Positions 16,132 through 25,228 of a DNA stretch of 64,000 bases are shown here, piece after piece. Location of the stretch: positions 1-64,000 of the forward strand of contig JAZGEF010000034.1 in the NCBI GenBank assembly GCA_036478595.1. The letters run 5' to 3'. Below the pieces are notes generated by a model. The model did no database searches and was not told where the DNA came from. It saw only the letters and a list, made by a program, of their open reading frames with translations. Position 1 is the first letter of the stretch. Each line of letters opens with the position of its first letter. The DNA comes from Granulosicoccus sp036478595 (GTDB lineage Bacteria; Pseudomonadota; Gammaproteobacteria; Granulosicoccales; Granulosicoccaceae). Position numbers and translations under genes: made by a program.

Positions 16132-16370
16132 GATGCATCCTCTAGCTTAAGCATCAGTAGGTTGCCATCAATAACAATGTCATCGCCTGCAAGCATCTTA
16201 CGTCGCTTGCGAGTTTCAACTTCACCATTGACCCTGACATCGCCTTCGCTTATGCGTATCTTTGCCTCAGCCCCACTGGATGCAAATCCGCCGAACTTCA
16301 ATATTTTATAAAGCTCGACGGGTTCTTCGCGTAACGTCAAATGTTGGGCTAAATCTTCGTTGGATGTCAT
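16128..16370 (-). CDS. S4-domain RNA-binding protein (YbcJ-like)
   Basis: Eighty residues made almost wholly of an S4 domain: ELYKILKFGGFASSGAEAK, then IRISEGDVRVNGEVETRKRR and a closing GDDIVIDG. Such small proteins bind structured RNA, often rRNA, in the cytosol. The length and pattern match the YbcJ/YaaA group. It is the first gene of a two-gene unit with the TMADH-family enzyme, overlapping by 4 bases; the pairing is unexpected functionally. It is divergent from nadE. Confidence 0.85.
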   Translation of the reverse strand: MTSNEDLAQHLTLREEPVELYKILKFGGFASSGAEAKIRISEGDVRVNGEVETRKRRKMLAGDDIVIDGNLLMLKLEDAS

Positions 16371-16558
16371 AAGCGTTGTGAATGCAGGGTGAAATCAAGT
16401 TAAGGTCCATACTATACGGGTTGAGCGCCGATATTTTGGCTTGAATTGTGGTTTAGCGGACCATTTATTGCGTTTGAAACGTCTTTTAGTTCAGCTATTT
16501 TTGTAGTGGTCAGTCAAAATAGAGTTAGCTGTTAGCGCTAGATTTGGATGCGAAGCAC

Positions 16559-18604
16559 ATGAATAAAGAATTCGGCTTTTTTAGAGTGTCCGCCGCGGTA
16601 CCGAAGGTAACCGTTGGTGACCCAATGGCAAACGCAACTGAGATGTTGCAAATGTTACCGGGCATGGCAGATTCCGACTTGATCGTGTTTCCTGAATTGG
16701 CGCTAAGTGCCTATACCTGTGGCGATCTATTTCACCAACGCATATTGCTTGATCAATGCCTTGTACAGATCGATCGTATTGCCACAGATGCTCCTAATCG
16801 GGAACAATTAATATTGGTCGGTGCGCCGCTGGCGCTTGATGGCGCTTTATATAATTGCGTGGTCGCAATAAACGATGGGCGTGTGATTGGTGTGATGCCT
16901 AAACAGTTCGTGCCCAACTACAAAGAATTCTACGAAGACCGATGGTTTGCATCAGGTGAGGACGATGCGCCTAGTTCAATCGATCTAAATTCATACTCAG
17001 CTCCCTTCGGTACACGGCTATTATTTACATGCAAGCTTGATAGTAGTAACACCGAAGCGGTTGTGCATGCCGAAGTATGCGAGGCCATTTGGATGCCAAT
17101 ACCGCCATCAAGCTTAGGTGCCATTGCTGGCGCTAATGTGTTGTGTAATTTATCGGCATCAAATGAAACTATCGGCAAAGCGGATTACCGCAGATCTCTG
17201 GTGGTGGGCCAATCGGGCAGATGTATGGCTGCGTATGCATACACAAGCTCCGGCCCAACTGAAAGCACTAGCGACGTGGTTTATGGCGGGCACGCGTTGA
17301 TTGCAGAGTCGGGCCATCAGTTGGCGGAGTCCAGCCGAGTGGGGGATACCAATCCAACTCACCGCGATAGCTACTTTATAACCGCTGATGTTGATATCGA
17401 AAGCCTTGATACCGAGCGCCGCATGACTACCACCTTTGCTGATACTCGCCGTATATTGCGCGACATCGAATACAGACGCATACCATTTTTGGCCAATAAC
17501 AATAATCAGCAACTGCTGCGACGCGTTGAGGCAATGCCCTTTGTGCCCAAAAATAACGAACACTTAAGTAAGCGTTGCTCCGAGGTGTTTGGTATTCAAA
17601 CGGCGGCGCTAGCAAAGCGGCTTGAAATGCTGGGCAGCAATCCCACTCTGAGTATTGGTATTTCTGGTGGATTGGATTCAACACTAGCTTTATTAGTGGC
17701 ATGTAAAACCTGCGACCTTTTAGGTTTGCCGCGCACTATTATTCGGGCAGTCACGATGCCAGGTTATGGCACAACGAACAAAACTCTACACAACGCGCGC
17801 AAACTAATGGAATACCTGGGTGTCACGGCGCTTGAGGTTGATATCAAAGAAGCCACGTTGCTGGAGTACAAAGAACTGGCAGCGGCCATTGCTTACAAGC
17901 CCTTCGGGCAAGTGTCGCTTGAAAAAGGCATGAGTGTGGAAACTTTTACCGAAGCCATTATGGCAGTGCCTCAAGATGAACGTAACGACCTTACCTTTGA
18001 AAATGTTCAAGCGCGACGGCGCACTGAGCTCTTAATGAACATGGGTTTTGTGCTTGGTACTGGCGATATGTCCGAGCTTTGGTTGGGATGGTGTACTTAT
18101 AACGCTGATCATCAAAGTATGTACAACGTGAATTGTTCTGTGCCAAAAACTCTGGTGCGATTTTTAGTTGAGTATGTGGCTAAGACAGAATTTGAATCAC
18201 CGATTAGCGATACGCTGATGTCAATCGCAGAAACTGAAATCACACCTGAATTATTACCACCGGACGAGCAGGGTAACATCGCACAAAGTACCGAACAAAC
18301 AGTCGGGCCGTACGAGCTACATGATTTCTTTTTGTATAATTTGGTGCGGCACGGTTTTTCGCCCGCTAAAGTATATTGGTTGGCGCAACAGGCAAAGGGC
18401 TGGCAAAACACCTACGACAACAAAGCCCTCAAGCATTGGTTGAGTGTCAACATCAAACGAGCGTTTGCACAACAATACAAGCGTGACGATGTGCCCAATG
18501 GGCCTAAGGTGGGGTCGGTGAGTCTCTCGCCAAGAGGTGATTGGCGTATGCCGAGTGATGCATCAAGCGAAGCATGGCTGCGAGACTTGCAGCGCATGGA
18601 TTAA
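16559..18604 (+). CDS. nadE: Glutamine-dependent NAD+ synthetase
   Basis: This bifunctional enzyme makes NAD+ from nicotinate adenine dinucleotide, ATP and glutamine. The N-terminal nitrilase-fold glutaminase domain shows the Glu-Lys-Cys triad: Glu46 in FPELALSAYTC, Lys115 in MPKQFVPNYKEF and Cys174 in HAEVCEAIWMP. The C-terminal ammonia-dependent synthetase has the ATP pyrophosphatase loop SGGLDSTLA at about 370. From ATG 16559 the protein is 681 residues, typical for the long two-domain form. I choose this over the TTG at 16544 because related proteins start close to GFFRV. It stands alone, and the next gene converges on it. Confidence 0.95.
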   Translation: MNKEFGFFRVSAAVPKVTVGDPMANATEMLQMLPGMADSDLIVFPELALSAYTCGDLFHQRILLDQCLVQIDRIATDAPNREQLILVGAPLALDGALYNCVVAINDGRVIGVMPKQFVPNYKEFYEDRWFASGEDDAPSSIDLNSYSAPFGTRLLFTCKLDSSNTEAVVHAEVCEAIWMPIPPSSLGAIAGANVLCNLSASNETIGKADYRRSLVVGQSGRCMAAYAYTSSGPTESTSDVVYGGHALIAESGHQLAESSRVGDTNPTHRDSYFITADVDIESLDTERRMTTTFADTRRILRDIEYRRIPFLANNNNQQLLRRVEAMPFVPKNNEHLSKRCSEVFGIQTAALAKRLEMLGSNPTLSIGISGGLDSTLALLVACKTCDLLGLPRTIIRAVTMPGYGTTNKTLHNARKLMEYLGVTALEVDIKEATLLEYKELAAAIAYKPFGQVSLEKGMSVETFTEAIMAVPQDERNDLTFENVQARRRTELLMNMGFVLGTGDMSELWLGWCTYNADHQSMYNVNCSVPKTLVRFLVEYVAKTEFESPISDTLMSIAETEITPELLPPDEQGNIAQSTEQTVGPYELHDFFLYNLVRHGFSPAKVYWLAQQAKGWQNTYDNKALKHWLSVNIKRAFAQQYKRDDVPNGPKVGSVSLSPRGDWRMPSDASSEAWLRDLQRMD

Positions 18605-18702
18605 TTTGCTTGCAAATTAATTAGTAATGTGGATTTGCTTGCGAATTAATTAGTAATGTGGATTTGCTTGCGAATTAATTAGCAATGTGGATTTACAACG
18701 TG
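18604..18702. repeat. 29-base tandem repeat, three full copies and a part
   Basis: Units begin at 18604, 18633 and 18662 and read ATTTGCTTGC-R-AATTAATTAG-Y-AATGTGG, with one or two base differences. A partial fourth unit starts at 18691. The array begins at the last base of the nadE stop codon and lies between convergent genes. Each unit contains the palindrome AATTAATT. No open frame runs through it. It could vary in copy number by slippage. Confidence 0.9.
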
Positions 18703-18713
18703 AATTAGCATTA

Positions 18714-19979
18714 TTAATACGATTTATTCTTACTAAGCACCACTTTAATTGAGGCTCCACCGAGTGCGCTGGAGTCTTCGATTTGCAGCTCTGCTTGATG
18801 CCATTCGGCAATTCGGCTAACTATCGCTAAACCAAGCCCGTAGCCATTACGAGAGCCGTGTTTGCCTTGATCAACGGTGTTGCGGATAAACGGTTTTAAC
18901 ACATTTTTTCGTGCACTGATTGGAATGCCCGGACCGTCATCATCAATATACAGAATACTGTGCTGCCGCTGGTTTACCAATCTAACTGATATAGCGGACT
19001 TGCCGTAGCGAATCGCATTTTGTAGCAGATTGTTAAGCATGATGGTGGCGTAGCGATCGTTTGCTAAAACAAATGATTTATTTTGATCTGTATCGAAGGT
19101 GATTGTATGATCACTCAAGTCGCGCGCTGTTTGTACGGCATGTTCAACGATGGAAGTAAGATTCACCTCACTTAATGGCAAATCATGCAGCTCTTTGTCG
19201 AGCTTGGCGAATTCTAAAAGCACTGAAACGAGTTGTTCCATTTCAGTAACATCGTTGCTTAGACGATGAAGGTAATCAGTTTGTGATTCATCTTTGGCCA
19301 TTTCATGAAGTGCATCGACACCAAACCTAAGCCGGGCTAAGGGGGTGCGTAAGTCGTGTGACACGGCAGAGCTTAACAATTTGTTATCACCGACCAAGCC
19401 ATCAATACGCGATGCCATATTGTTGAATTCGGTTTCAATGCTATGTAGTTGGCTGCGCGTATGGGTAGACACACGTCGATCAAGCTCGCCCTCGCCAAAG
19501 GCTTTTGCCGTTGTCTCTAGTGCCCGTAACCTGCGAATCAGCGGATACAACCATGCCATCACCAACAAGATAACGCAAACGTAAAAAAGCATGGTTAATA
19601 TAAGCCGAATGGGAGTGCCGCTATCGTCTTGATAGGGTACCGATAAATTTAATACCTGTTTGGTATTGGGTTGATTGAAGTATAGATTGATGCCACTATC
19701 TGTTTCCAATGTTATCGATTGGCCCTGTTCTAGCCTACTTTGTAACTCCGCTGGCAGCGCAAGCTCTTCGTATTGCATGATACGAACGGCATCGTCAAGA
19801 AACCCTTTGGGTTCAACTGTGTCTAGTGCCTGCGCAAGCTTTGCGCCTACTGATTTAGCCACTTGCAGGCTATTTTCTTCGCTGGGATAAAAATGTGTAA
19901 ACAGCCTGTCTATACCCCAACCAGCGAAGATAATGCCGACTAATAACAACAGTGAAAGTGAAATACTTAGCCAGCGCAT
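18714..19979 (-). CDS. RstB-like sensor histidine kinase
   Basis: The 421-residue inner-membrane kinase has a TM helix at 4-24, a periplasmic sensor segment of about 100 residues, a second TM at 126-146, a HAMP domain (about 147-200), the phospho-accepting His208 in SHDLRTPLARLR, and a catalytic ATPase domain with NNLLQNAIRYG (N box), DDDGPGIP (G1) and GYGLGLAIV (G2). It is 9 bases downstream of the response regulator gene. The set with DUF3019 and MipA/OmpV suggests it watches the envelope or cationic stress. The signal is unknown. Confidence 0.9.
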   Translation of the reverse strand: MRWLSISLSLLLLVGIIFAGWGIDRLFTHFYPSEENSLQVAKSVGAKLAQALDTVEPKGFLDDAVRIMQYEELALPAELQSRLEQGQSITLETDSGINLYFNQPNTKQVLNLSVPYQDDSGTPIRLILTMLFYVCVILLVMAWLYPLIRRLRALETTAKAFGEGELDRRVSTHTRSQLHSIETEFNNMASRIDGLVGDNKLLSSAVSHDLRTPLARLRFGVDALHEMAKDESQTDYLHRLSNDVTEMEQLVSVLLEFAKLDKELHDLPLSEVNLTSIVEHAVQTARDLSDHTITFDTDQNKSFVLANDRYATIMLNNLLQNAIRYGKSAISVRLVNQRQHSILYIDDDGPGIPISARKNVLKPFIRNTVDQGKHGSRNGYGLGLAIVSRIAEWHQAELQIEDSSALGGASIKVVLSKNKSY

Positions 19980-19988
19980 ATTGACACC

Positions 19989-20693
19989 TTAAAATGCATC
20001 GGCAGCCAACATATAACCAATACCGCGTAATGTTTTGATGCGCTGTGGAGAATTGGCATCATCACCCAGTTTGCGCCTTAAGCGTGATATGCAAACATCG
20101 ACGGAACGATCAAAGCCGTCATATTCAATACCCCGGATTTCTATAACCAGTGCATCACGGCTCAAAGCCTGGCCAACATTGTTTGCGAGCAATAACAGCA
20201 CATCAAATTCGTGTGTCGATACTGAGATGATTTCGTTTGCCAATTTTACGGTGCGTGACTCGGTATCAATTGATAGCGTTCCTATTGTCACGTGGGTTGC
20301 GGTGGCCGATGGTTTTCCTCTGCGCAATAGGGCTTGCACGCGTGCAAGTAGTATGCGTGGTACCACCGGTTTGCCGAGGTAATCGTCAGCGCCAGAGTTC
20401 AGCCCAAGTATCTCATCGGTATCATCGTCCCTAGCGGTGAGCATCAAGACAGGGTTGTTGTAAAACTTACGGGCTCGTCGGCAAACTTCTAAACCGTCTA
20501 ACACCGGCAAATTTAAATCGAGGATGACTAAATCTGGCGTATCGTTTTCGATTTGGATAAGCGCTTCGTCTCCTCGCGTGGCAACACTGACCAAAAAGCC
20601 GTGTGAGGCTAAATAGTCCGCTATCCACTGCGCAAGGGATTCATCGTCTTCGACGACAAGGATATGCTCATTTGTATGTGCGTCGCTAGTCAT
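19989..20693 (-). CDS. OmpR/RstA-like response regulator
   Basis: A receiver domain (phospho-acceptor Asp59 in DLVILDLNLP, acidic pair VVEDDE, Lys in LGKPVVP) is followed by an OmpR-type winged-helix DNA-binding domain ending KTLRGIGYML. I prefer ATG 20693, which lies 5 bases after the upstream stop and gives 234 residues; ATG 20714 would overlap that gene by 16 bases. It is phosphorylated by the kinase encoded next to it and probably controls the mipA-DUF3019 genes in the same unit, though I see no defined operator. Confidence 0.92.
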   Translation of the reverse strand: MTSDAHTNEHILVVEDDESLAQWIADYLASHGFLVSVATRGDEALIQIENDTPDLVILDLNLPVLDGLEVCRRARKFYNNPVLMLTARDDDTDEILGLNSGADDYLGKPVVPRILLARVQALLRRGKPSATATHVTIGTLSIDTESRTVKLANEIISVSTHEFDVLLLLANNVGQALSRDALVIEIRGIEYDGFDRSVDVCISRLRRKLGDDANSPQRIKTLRGIGYMLAADAF

Positions 20694-20698
20694 TGGGA

Positions 20699-21142
20699 TT
20701 AAAACAGCCGCCAACCACTAGAGGAACGTCGGCTGGTCCGATATACCCAGGCTGTTTTAACCACAGCATGCGCAAGTGGAATGTCACTATTTTCCTTGCG
20801 CAGTTCATATCGAACTTTTGTCGCAGAGCTGTAGCCTGTAGTAAGGTTAATTTTTGCGGTATCTTGCCAGCATCGCAGTGGATGTAAGCTATCGGAGGCG
20901 TGTAAACAATAACGACCCGCTGGCAGGGGCGGCCAAGAAAATCTTAAATTCTTGTGGCACGTTTGCCCTTTATGTAGAGCGACGCAAGTTACTGGGCGCA
21001 CGTTCAATTTAATCGACTCACTAACGCTTGAATCTGATTCGCTCGCATTAGTTGCGTCTGCTGCCATTGTGAGCGCGTTACAGCTTGTGGCTAGTACGCA
21101 CAAGAGTATACGCCTGAAAGATTTATGACTAGATATAATCAT
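20699..21142 (-). CDS. DUF3019-type exported protein
   Basis: The 147-residue protein has an N-terminal signal peptide (RRILLCVLATSCNALTMAA) and a compact domain with conserved cysteines (VTCVALHKGQTC, GRYCLHA, PLRCWQD) that probably form disulfides in the periplasm. The NLRFSWPPL and CWQD patterns match DUF3019 as I know it, a family often found beside MipA/OmpV and a two-component pair. Function is unknown. It begins one base after the MipA gene stop. Confidence 0.75.
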   Translation of the reverse strand: MIISSHKSFRRILLCVLATSCNALTMAADATNASESDSSVSESIKLNVRPVTCVALHKGQTCHKNLRFSWPPLPAGRYCLHASDSLHPLRCWQDTAKINLTTGYSSATKVRYELRKENSDIPLAHAVVKTAWVYRTSRRSSSGWRLF

Positions 21143-21143
21143 C

Positions 21144-22016
21144 CTAGAAAACGTAACTGATGCCAGCGGTGAACTTTGCGTCTTGCTTGTCGTCTAGCAG
21201 CGGGCTGTTGTAAATCTCTCTTTGGTAGCGCACCAAACTTAAATCTGATCTAAATACTAACTTACGGCTTAGTGGGTAGCTTACGCCGATTTCAGCCTCA
21301 AGAGATACAGTGTTTCCGGCTTTGTATTCGGGAAATAATTGGGTCGCTTCGCTAGCGCTCACTGCATAAAGATAATTGTTAAGTTTTGCGGTGTTGTATC
21401 TGGCACCCAGAAACCCAGTGTAACTCCAATTTCCGTGCTGCCATTGTTTACCCAGCCTTGCGCTCCAAAGCGCTCCATTGCTTTCGTAATAGTCAGACAG
21501 CAACCGAAATTGAGCTATCTTATCATTGCCAAAATAACGGGTGATGCGTGCACCAGCACCAGCAAAAAAGGTGTCTCGGTCTATAAGTGCAATGTTTTTT
21601 TCGGCTTCGCTAACAGCTGCCGAATCGTCATCTCCATTTTTATTTCCACCAATATTTGCCGCTAAAAAATCCACGGACCATTTGTCGTTTTGCCATAGTG
21701 TGGCGCCAAGATTTAAACCATCAAACCCATCTCTAGTGGCTTCGACAAAAAATCGCTTATACCGATAAGCGCCGTGGATGTTTAGGAACAATTTGTCACC
21801 AGGGTTGCTCCTTAGGCCTTCAATTTCATCTACCCGGGCAAAGTCGACATGCCCAACCCCTAAGGCTAACTCAAGGAAGCCACCGTTTTCTGAATTAGGG
21901 TCCGGTAGACTATTGTCGGATGCGGTTGCGTTATCGTTAGCTGCGGTGAGCTGGCTCGCTGCTGCTAACAGGAGCGCGGATATCGATCTCCTAAGGTTAT
22001 GTCTATGGGTTTTCAT
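21144..22016 (-). CDS. MipA/OmpV-family outer-membrane protein
   Basis: A signal peptide (residues 1-27, ending QLTAA) is followed by repeated amphipathic strands and a C-terminal Phe (AGISYVF), as in outer-membrane barrels. Total 290 residues from ATG 22016; the in-frame TTG 22025 adds three. MipA/OmpV proteins were linked to murein-synthesis scaffolding and to porin-like roles, but the function is poorly defined. It is the first gene of the unit mipA - DUF3019 - regulator - kinase. Confidence 0.85.
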   Translation of the reverse strand: MKTHRHNLRRSISALLLAAASQLTAANDNATASDNSLPDPNSENGGFLELALGVGHVDFARVDEIEGLRSNPGDKLFLNIHGAYRYKRFFVEATRDGFDGLNLGATLWQNDKWSVDFLAANIGGNKNGDDDSAAVSEAEKNIALIDRDTFFAGAGARITRYFGNDKIAQFRLLSDYYESNGALWSARLGKQWQHGNWSYTGFLGARYNTAKLNNYLYAVSASEATQLFPEYKAGNTVSLEAEIGVSYPLSRKLVFRSDLSLVRYQREIYNSPLLDDKQDAKFTAGISYVF

Positions 22017-22174
22017 GATGTTCAAAGAATACCGGAGTTTGCCTATTTAGCCATGGCAGCCGCGGTTTTTCTGTAACGATACGTAACGGGGTGAGCTGGT
22101 TACCAGTATGCCGTGCTGCCAACCACGGCTTGAGTGGATGAGGCGGCGGTGGAAAAGCCGGTATAGTCTGCCGG

Positions 22175-23740
22175 ATGAACAAACTACTGTTAATTCCGTG
22201 CTTTTGGCTGGTGTGGGTACTTATTGCGGCACCTGATCGCCAGGCTGAGGTGTTGGACATACGTCAGCAGCTCAGTTCTGAAGTCGACCTTCGAAGCCAG
22301 TCATTGACCAATGCGATGGAGAAGTACCGGATGGCGGCTGTGCTCCTTTCGCGCAGCAGTATTATATCTAAGCTGTTTGATAGCGACGATCCGTCATCTG
22401 AGTTAATTGAAAAAGTGGGATTCGTACAATCGATAGCCGGTGTCTCTACTTTGGCCCTGCAACGTCGTGGTGAATCACGATGGTATCCTGATATCAGTTC
22501 AGTGCTGCCACTAGCGAAAACAGATCAATGGCGTCAGGCTGTTCAATCCGCCTACCATGGCACCTTAGGCCGCGCATTCTACGTTAACGATGCGGGCAGG
22601 CCGATCTACGTATTTCTAACACCACATTATTTGCAAGAGCACGCTCCTCCGGCTGCCGTCGTGTTAGTCGCAGTTGACTTAGGCTTGGTGCGCGATAGTT
22701 GGGATGTATCTCGTAATGGTGTCTCAATTTGGTCTTTGTCAGATGAGCTAATGATGGCAAACAACGTGGGCCGGGCTGATAAAACAGTTTCGGTAGAACG
22801 GTTACATGGGCAGCTAGGCGCGGTGTTGCGAGTAGCCGCTCCTCCACTACCGCTTTTTGGAAGTTGGTGGTTAAGAGCTGCCCTGGTAACAACTCTGCTG
22901 GTCGTAGCGGGCTTAGTAATATCGTGGCTGCAAGAACGACGAAAACTTCGAAACGAACTAACAGAACAACGGGCAGGAGAGGCCGTACGTTTGGAGCGCG
23001 AGGTACAGCAACGAACCGACGAGCTAAAAAAAGCCCAACAAAAATTGATGTTGACGGAAAAGCTTGCGTTATTAGGTCAGATGTCTGCATCGATTAGCCA
23101 TGAAATTAATCAACCTTTGGCGGCTGTAAAAAACTACTCCAGCACGGCGCAACGTTTGTTGGAACGAAATGACACTGACGGCGTAGATAAAAATCTGCGA
23201 CAAATCGCCAGCCTTACTGATCGCATTTCACGTGTTGTGGTGAATCTGCGCAGCTTTGCTACCAGAGAGCCATCACCGGTTCAGTCAGTGGAACTATCGG
23301 AAGTTATCCAGGATGGAGTTTCCGACCTGGTTGATCGATTTCCAAGAGCAGAGCCATTTTGCAAGATTGTGAGATCGGATACTGCGGCGTTGTTACACGC
23401 ACAAGCTGGTCGTATTCGATTGCTACAAGTGCTTGGAAACCTGTTAACCAATGCATGGTATGCATGCTGCGACGAATTAGTACCGAAGGTTGAAATTTCG
23501 GTGAGCCTTAAGCCGGATATGATTGAAATAGGAATTCGAGATAATGGGCCGGGTTTTTCTGCGGACGTGTCTACATCTGCCTTCGATGCCTTTGTCAGTA
23601 GTCGTGATAGTGATATTGGTCTTGGTCTTGGTTTGTCAATTTCGCGTTCATTTATTGAGAGTATGGGAGGTACACTTGAGCTACGAGAATCTCTAACTAG
23701 AGGTGCATTGTTGGTGATTTCGCTACAACGTGTAACTTAA
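22175..23740 (+). CDS. DctB-like sensor histidine kinase
   Basis: The 521-residue inner-membrane kinase has a TM or signal at 3-20, a periplasmic PAS-like (Cache) sensor domain at about 25-225, a second TM at 231-251, a coiled coil at about 255-300, His309 in SISHEINQPLAAVK and an HATPase domain with NLLTNAWYACC, DNGPGF and LGLGLSISRSF. This matches the dicarboxylate sensor DctB. The adjoining regulator and the TRAP genes form a sense-and-import module. The two genes are 5 bases apart, so they are co-transcribed. Confidence 0.9.
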   Translation: MNKLLLIPCFWLVWVLIAAPDRQAEVLDIRQQLSSEVDLRSQSLTNAMEKYRMAAVLLSRSSIISKLFDSDDPSSELIEKVGFVQSIAGVSTLALQRRGESRWYPDISSVLPLAKTDQWRQAVQSAYHGTLGRAFYVNDAGRPIYVFLTPHYLQEHAPPAAVVLVAVDLGLVRDSWDVSRNGVSIWSLSDELMMANNVGRADKTVSVERLHGQLGAVLRVAAPPLPLFGSWWLRAALVTTLLVVAGLVISWLQERRKLRNELTEQRAGEAVRLEREVQQRTDELKKAQQKLMLTEKLALLGQMSASISHEINQPLAAVKNYSSTAQRLLERNDTDGVDKNLRQIASLTDRISRVVVNLRSFATREPSPVQSVELSEVIQDGVSDLVDRFPRAEPFCKIVRSDTAALLHAQAGRIRLLQVLGNLLTNAWYACCDELVPKVEISVSLKPDMIEIGIRDNGPGFSADVSTSAFDAFVSSRDSDIGLGLGLSISRSFIESMGGTLELRESLTRGALLVISLQRVT

Positions 23741-23745
23741 AGACG

Positions 23746-25080
23746 ATGAAAAATAGAACCAATGTTGTGATTATCGATGATGATCATGATTTTAGTGAAT
23801 CTTTGGTGCAAATGCTTGAAGTCGAAGGGCACCTTGTGTCTAGCTATTCGGACCCTGATGCCGCATGCAAGGCCATTACACCTGCGTACGATGGGGTTGT
23901 TTTGTTGGATGTGCGTATGCCGCGCCATTCTGGGGAAGATATTCTCCAGCGATTGCACTCAATGGATGCTGCGCTTCCGGTGATCCTAATGACTGGGCAT
24001 GGCGACATCCCAATGGCTGTCCGGGCGTTAAAAGTTGGCGCTTATGGTTTTTTTGCCAAACCGCTTCAGTTAGATGAATTCCACAATGATATTCGTCGAG
24101 CACAGGGAACACGTGCGGTTGAGATGGAACGTCGAAAATTGGCAAGGCAGTTGGAGATGCGTGATGATCTAGTGCAATTAGTTGTAGGTACGTCTCCTTT
24201 GATGGTTGCCGTGCGACAGGCGATCCTCAAAATTGGTTCAGCTAATACTGATGTTCTGATAGAGGGAGAGACAGGTACCGGTAAAAAGCTCGTAGCCCGC
24301 GCATTGATGAAAATTTCGGCACGTAGTAGTGCACAGTTTGTTGTCGTAAATTGCGGAATTCTCGATGCTGACTCCTGCATAAATGAGTTGTTTGGAATAG
24401 AAAAATTAGACGATGCAGGAAAAAAGGAAATTAAATTGGGTCGATTCGAACTTGCAAACGGCGGCACGCTGCTGCTTGATGAGGTCGATAGTTTAACGTT
24501 GGACGTTCAACAGCGATTGCTACGATTTTTGCAAGATCGAAGCATCGAGCGCGTCAATACCGTGAACGAAATAACGTTGGATATTCGAGTATTGGCTACG
24601 ACTAAAGCTGATCTTAGCAATCTTGTTAAAGAGGGCAAAATTCGTCAAGATCTGTATTATCTATTGACAGGATCAACCATTTCGATGCCACCGCTAAGAG
24701 AGCGCGGCGCTGATCCAGTGATATTGTTTGAGCGAAATGTTCGCGCGCGACTTCCCGCCGAATCCACCTATGCTGTATCGACCGATTTGATGGCTGAATT
24801 GTTAAGCCATGATTGGCCCGGTAATGTCAGAGAGTTGGCCAATGCTGCAGAACGATATGCGGCTGGTTTGAGTGTATTCAGCCACGACAATAATAATGCC
24901 AGATCTAATAGCTTATCTGCGCGGGTAGCGAACTTCGAAAAAGGGCTGATAGAGGCGTCATTGACCCAAAACCAAGGCTCGATCAAACGCACAATGCTGG
25001 ATCTGGATGTGCCTCGGAAGACGCTACACGACAAGATGAGCAAATACGATATACAGCGTACTGACTATCTGGCAGGCTGA
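23746..25080 (+). CDS. DctD-like response regulator lacking the GAFTGA loop
   Basis: Domains: receiver with Asp55 (VVLLDVRMPRHSG), AAA+ core with Walker A GETGTGKK at 174-181 and Walker B TLLLDEVDSL near 241-250, then a Fis-type helix-turn-helix (about 405-440). Classical sigma-54 activators read ELFGHEKGAFTGA; here the same place reads ELFGIEKLDDAGKKEIKLG, so the GAFTGA loop that contacts sigma-54 is absent. Proteins such as TyrR and some NtrC forms lack it and act with sigma-70. The upstream region of the TRAP genes has no -24/-12 element, which agrees. I infer it regulates dctPQM by a sigma-54-independent route. Confidence 0.9.
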   Translation: MKNRTNVVIIDDDHDFSESLVQMLEVEGHLVSSYSDPDAACKAITPAYDGVVLLDVRMPRHSGEDILQRLHSMDAALPVILMTGHGDIPMAVRALKVGAYGFFAKPLQLDEFHNDIRRAQGTRAVEMERRKLARQLEMRDDLVQLVVGTSPLMVAVRQAILKIGSANTDVLIEGETGTGKKLVARALMKISARSSAQFVVVNCGILDADSCINELFGIEKLDDAGKKEIKLGRFELANGGTLLLDEVDSLTLDVQQRLLRFLQDRSIERVNTVNEITLDIRVLATTKADLSNLVKEGKIRQDLYYLLTGSTISMPPLRERGADPVILFERNVRARLPAESTYAVSTDLMAELLSHDWPGNVRELANAAERYAAGLSVFSHDNNNARSNSLSARVANFEKGLIEASLTQNQGSIKRTMLDLDVPRKTLHDKMSKYDIQRTDYLAG

Positions 25081-25228
25081 ATCGGGCTACTTTTTGTGCT
25101 AAATGTGGGGCAGCGACGGTGTTTTGGTTGTTTTAGGCGGATTTCCACACACGAAATCTATTGACGCAGTACCAGCGGGTTAGTCAAACTACCTGCGCTA
25201 ATTAAAAACACCGCTAGGAGAAAGCACT
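25081..25228. promoter_or_regulatory. Control region of the TRAP genes
   Basis: I searched by eye for GG-N10-GC (sigma-54) and found no match to TGGCAC-N5-TTGCA. A TTGACG at 25161-25166 could be a -35 box, but the -10 is poor (TCAAAC at 17 bases). A small dyad TAGT-CAA-ACTA lies at 25181-25191. A strong ribosome site AGGAG lies just before ATG 25229. Confidence 0.35.

Noticed and set aside
20699..20714. Start of the response regulator at ATG 20714
   Set aside because: It would overlap the upstream gene by 16 bases and add seven residues before the receiver fold; ATG 20693 fits the spacing of the other genes in the unit.
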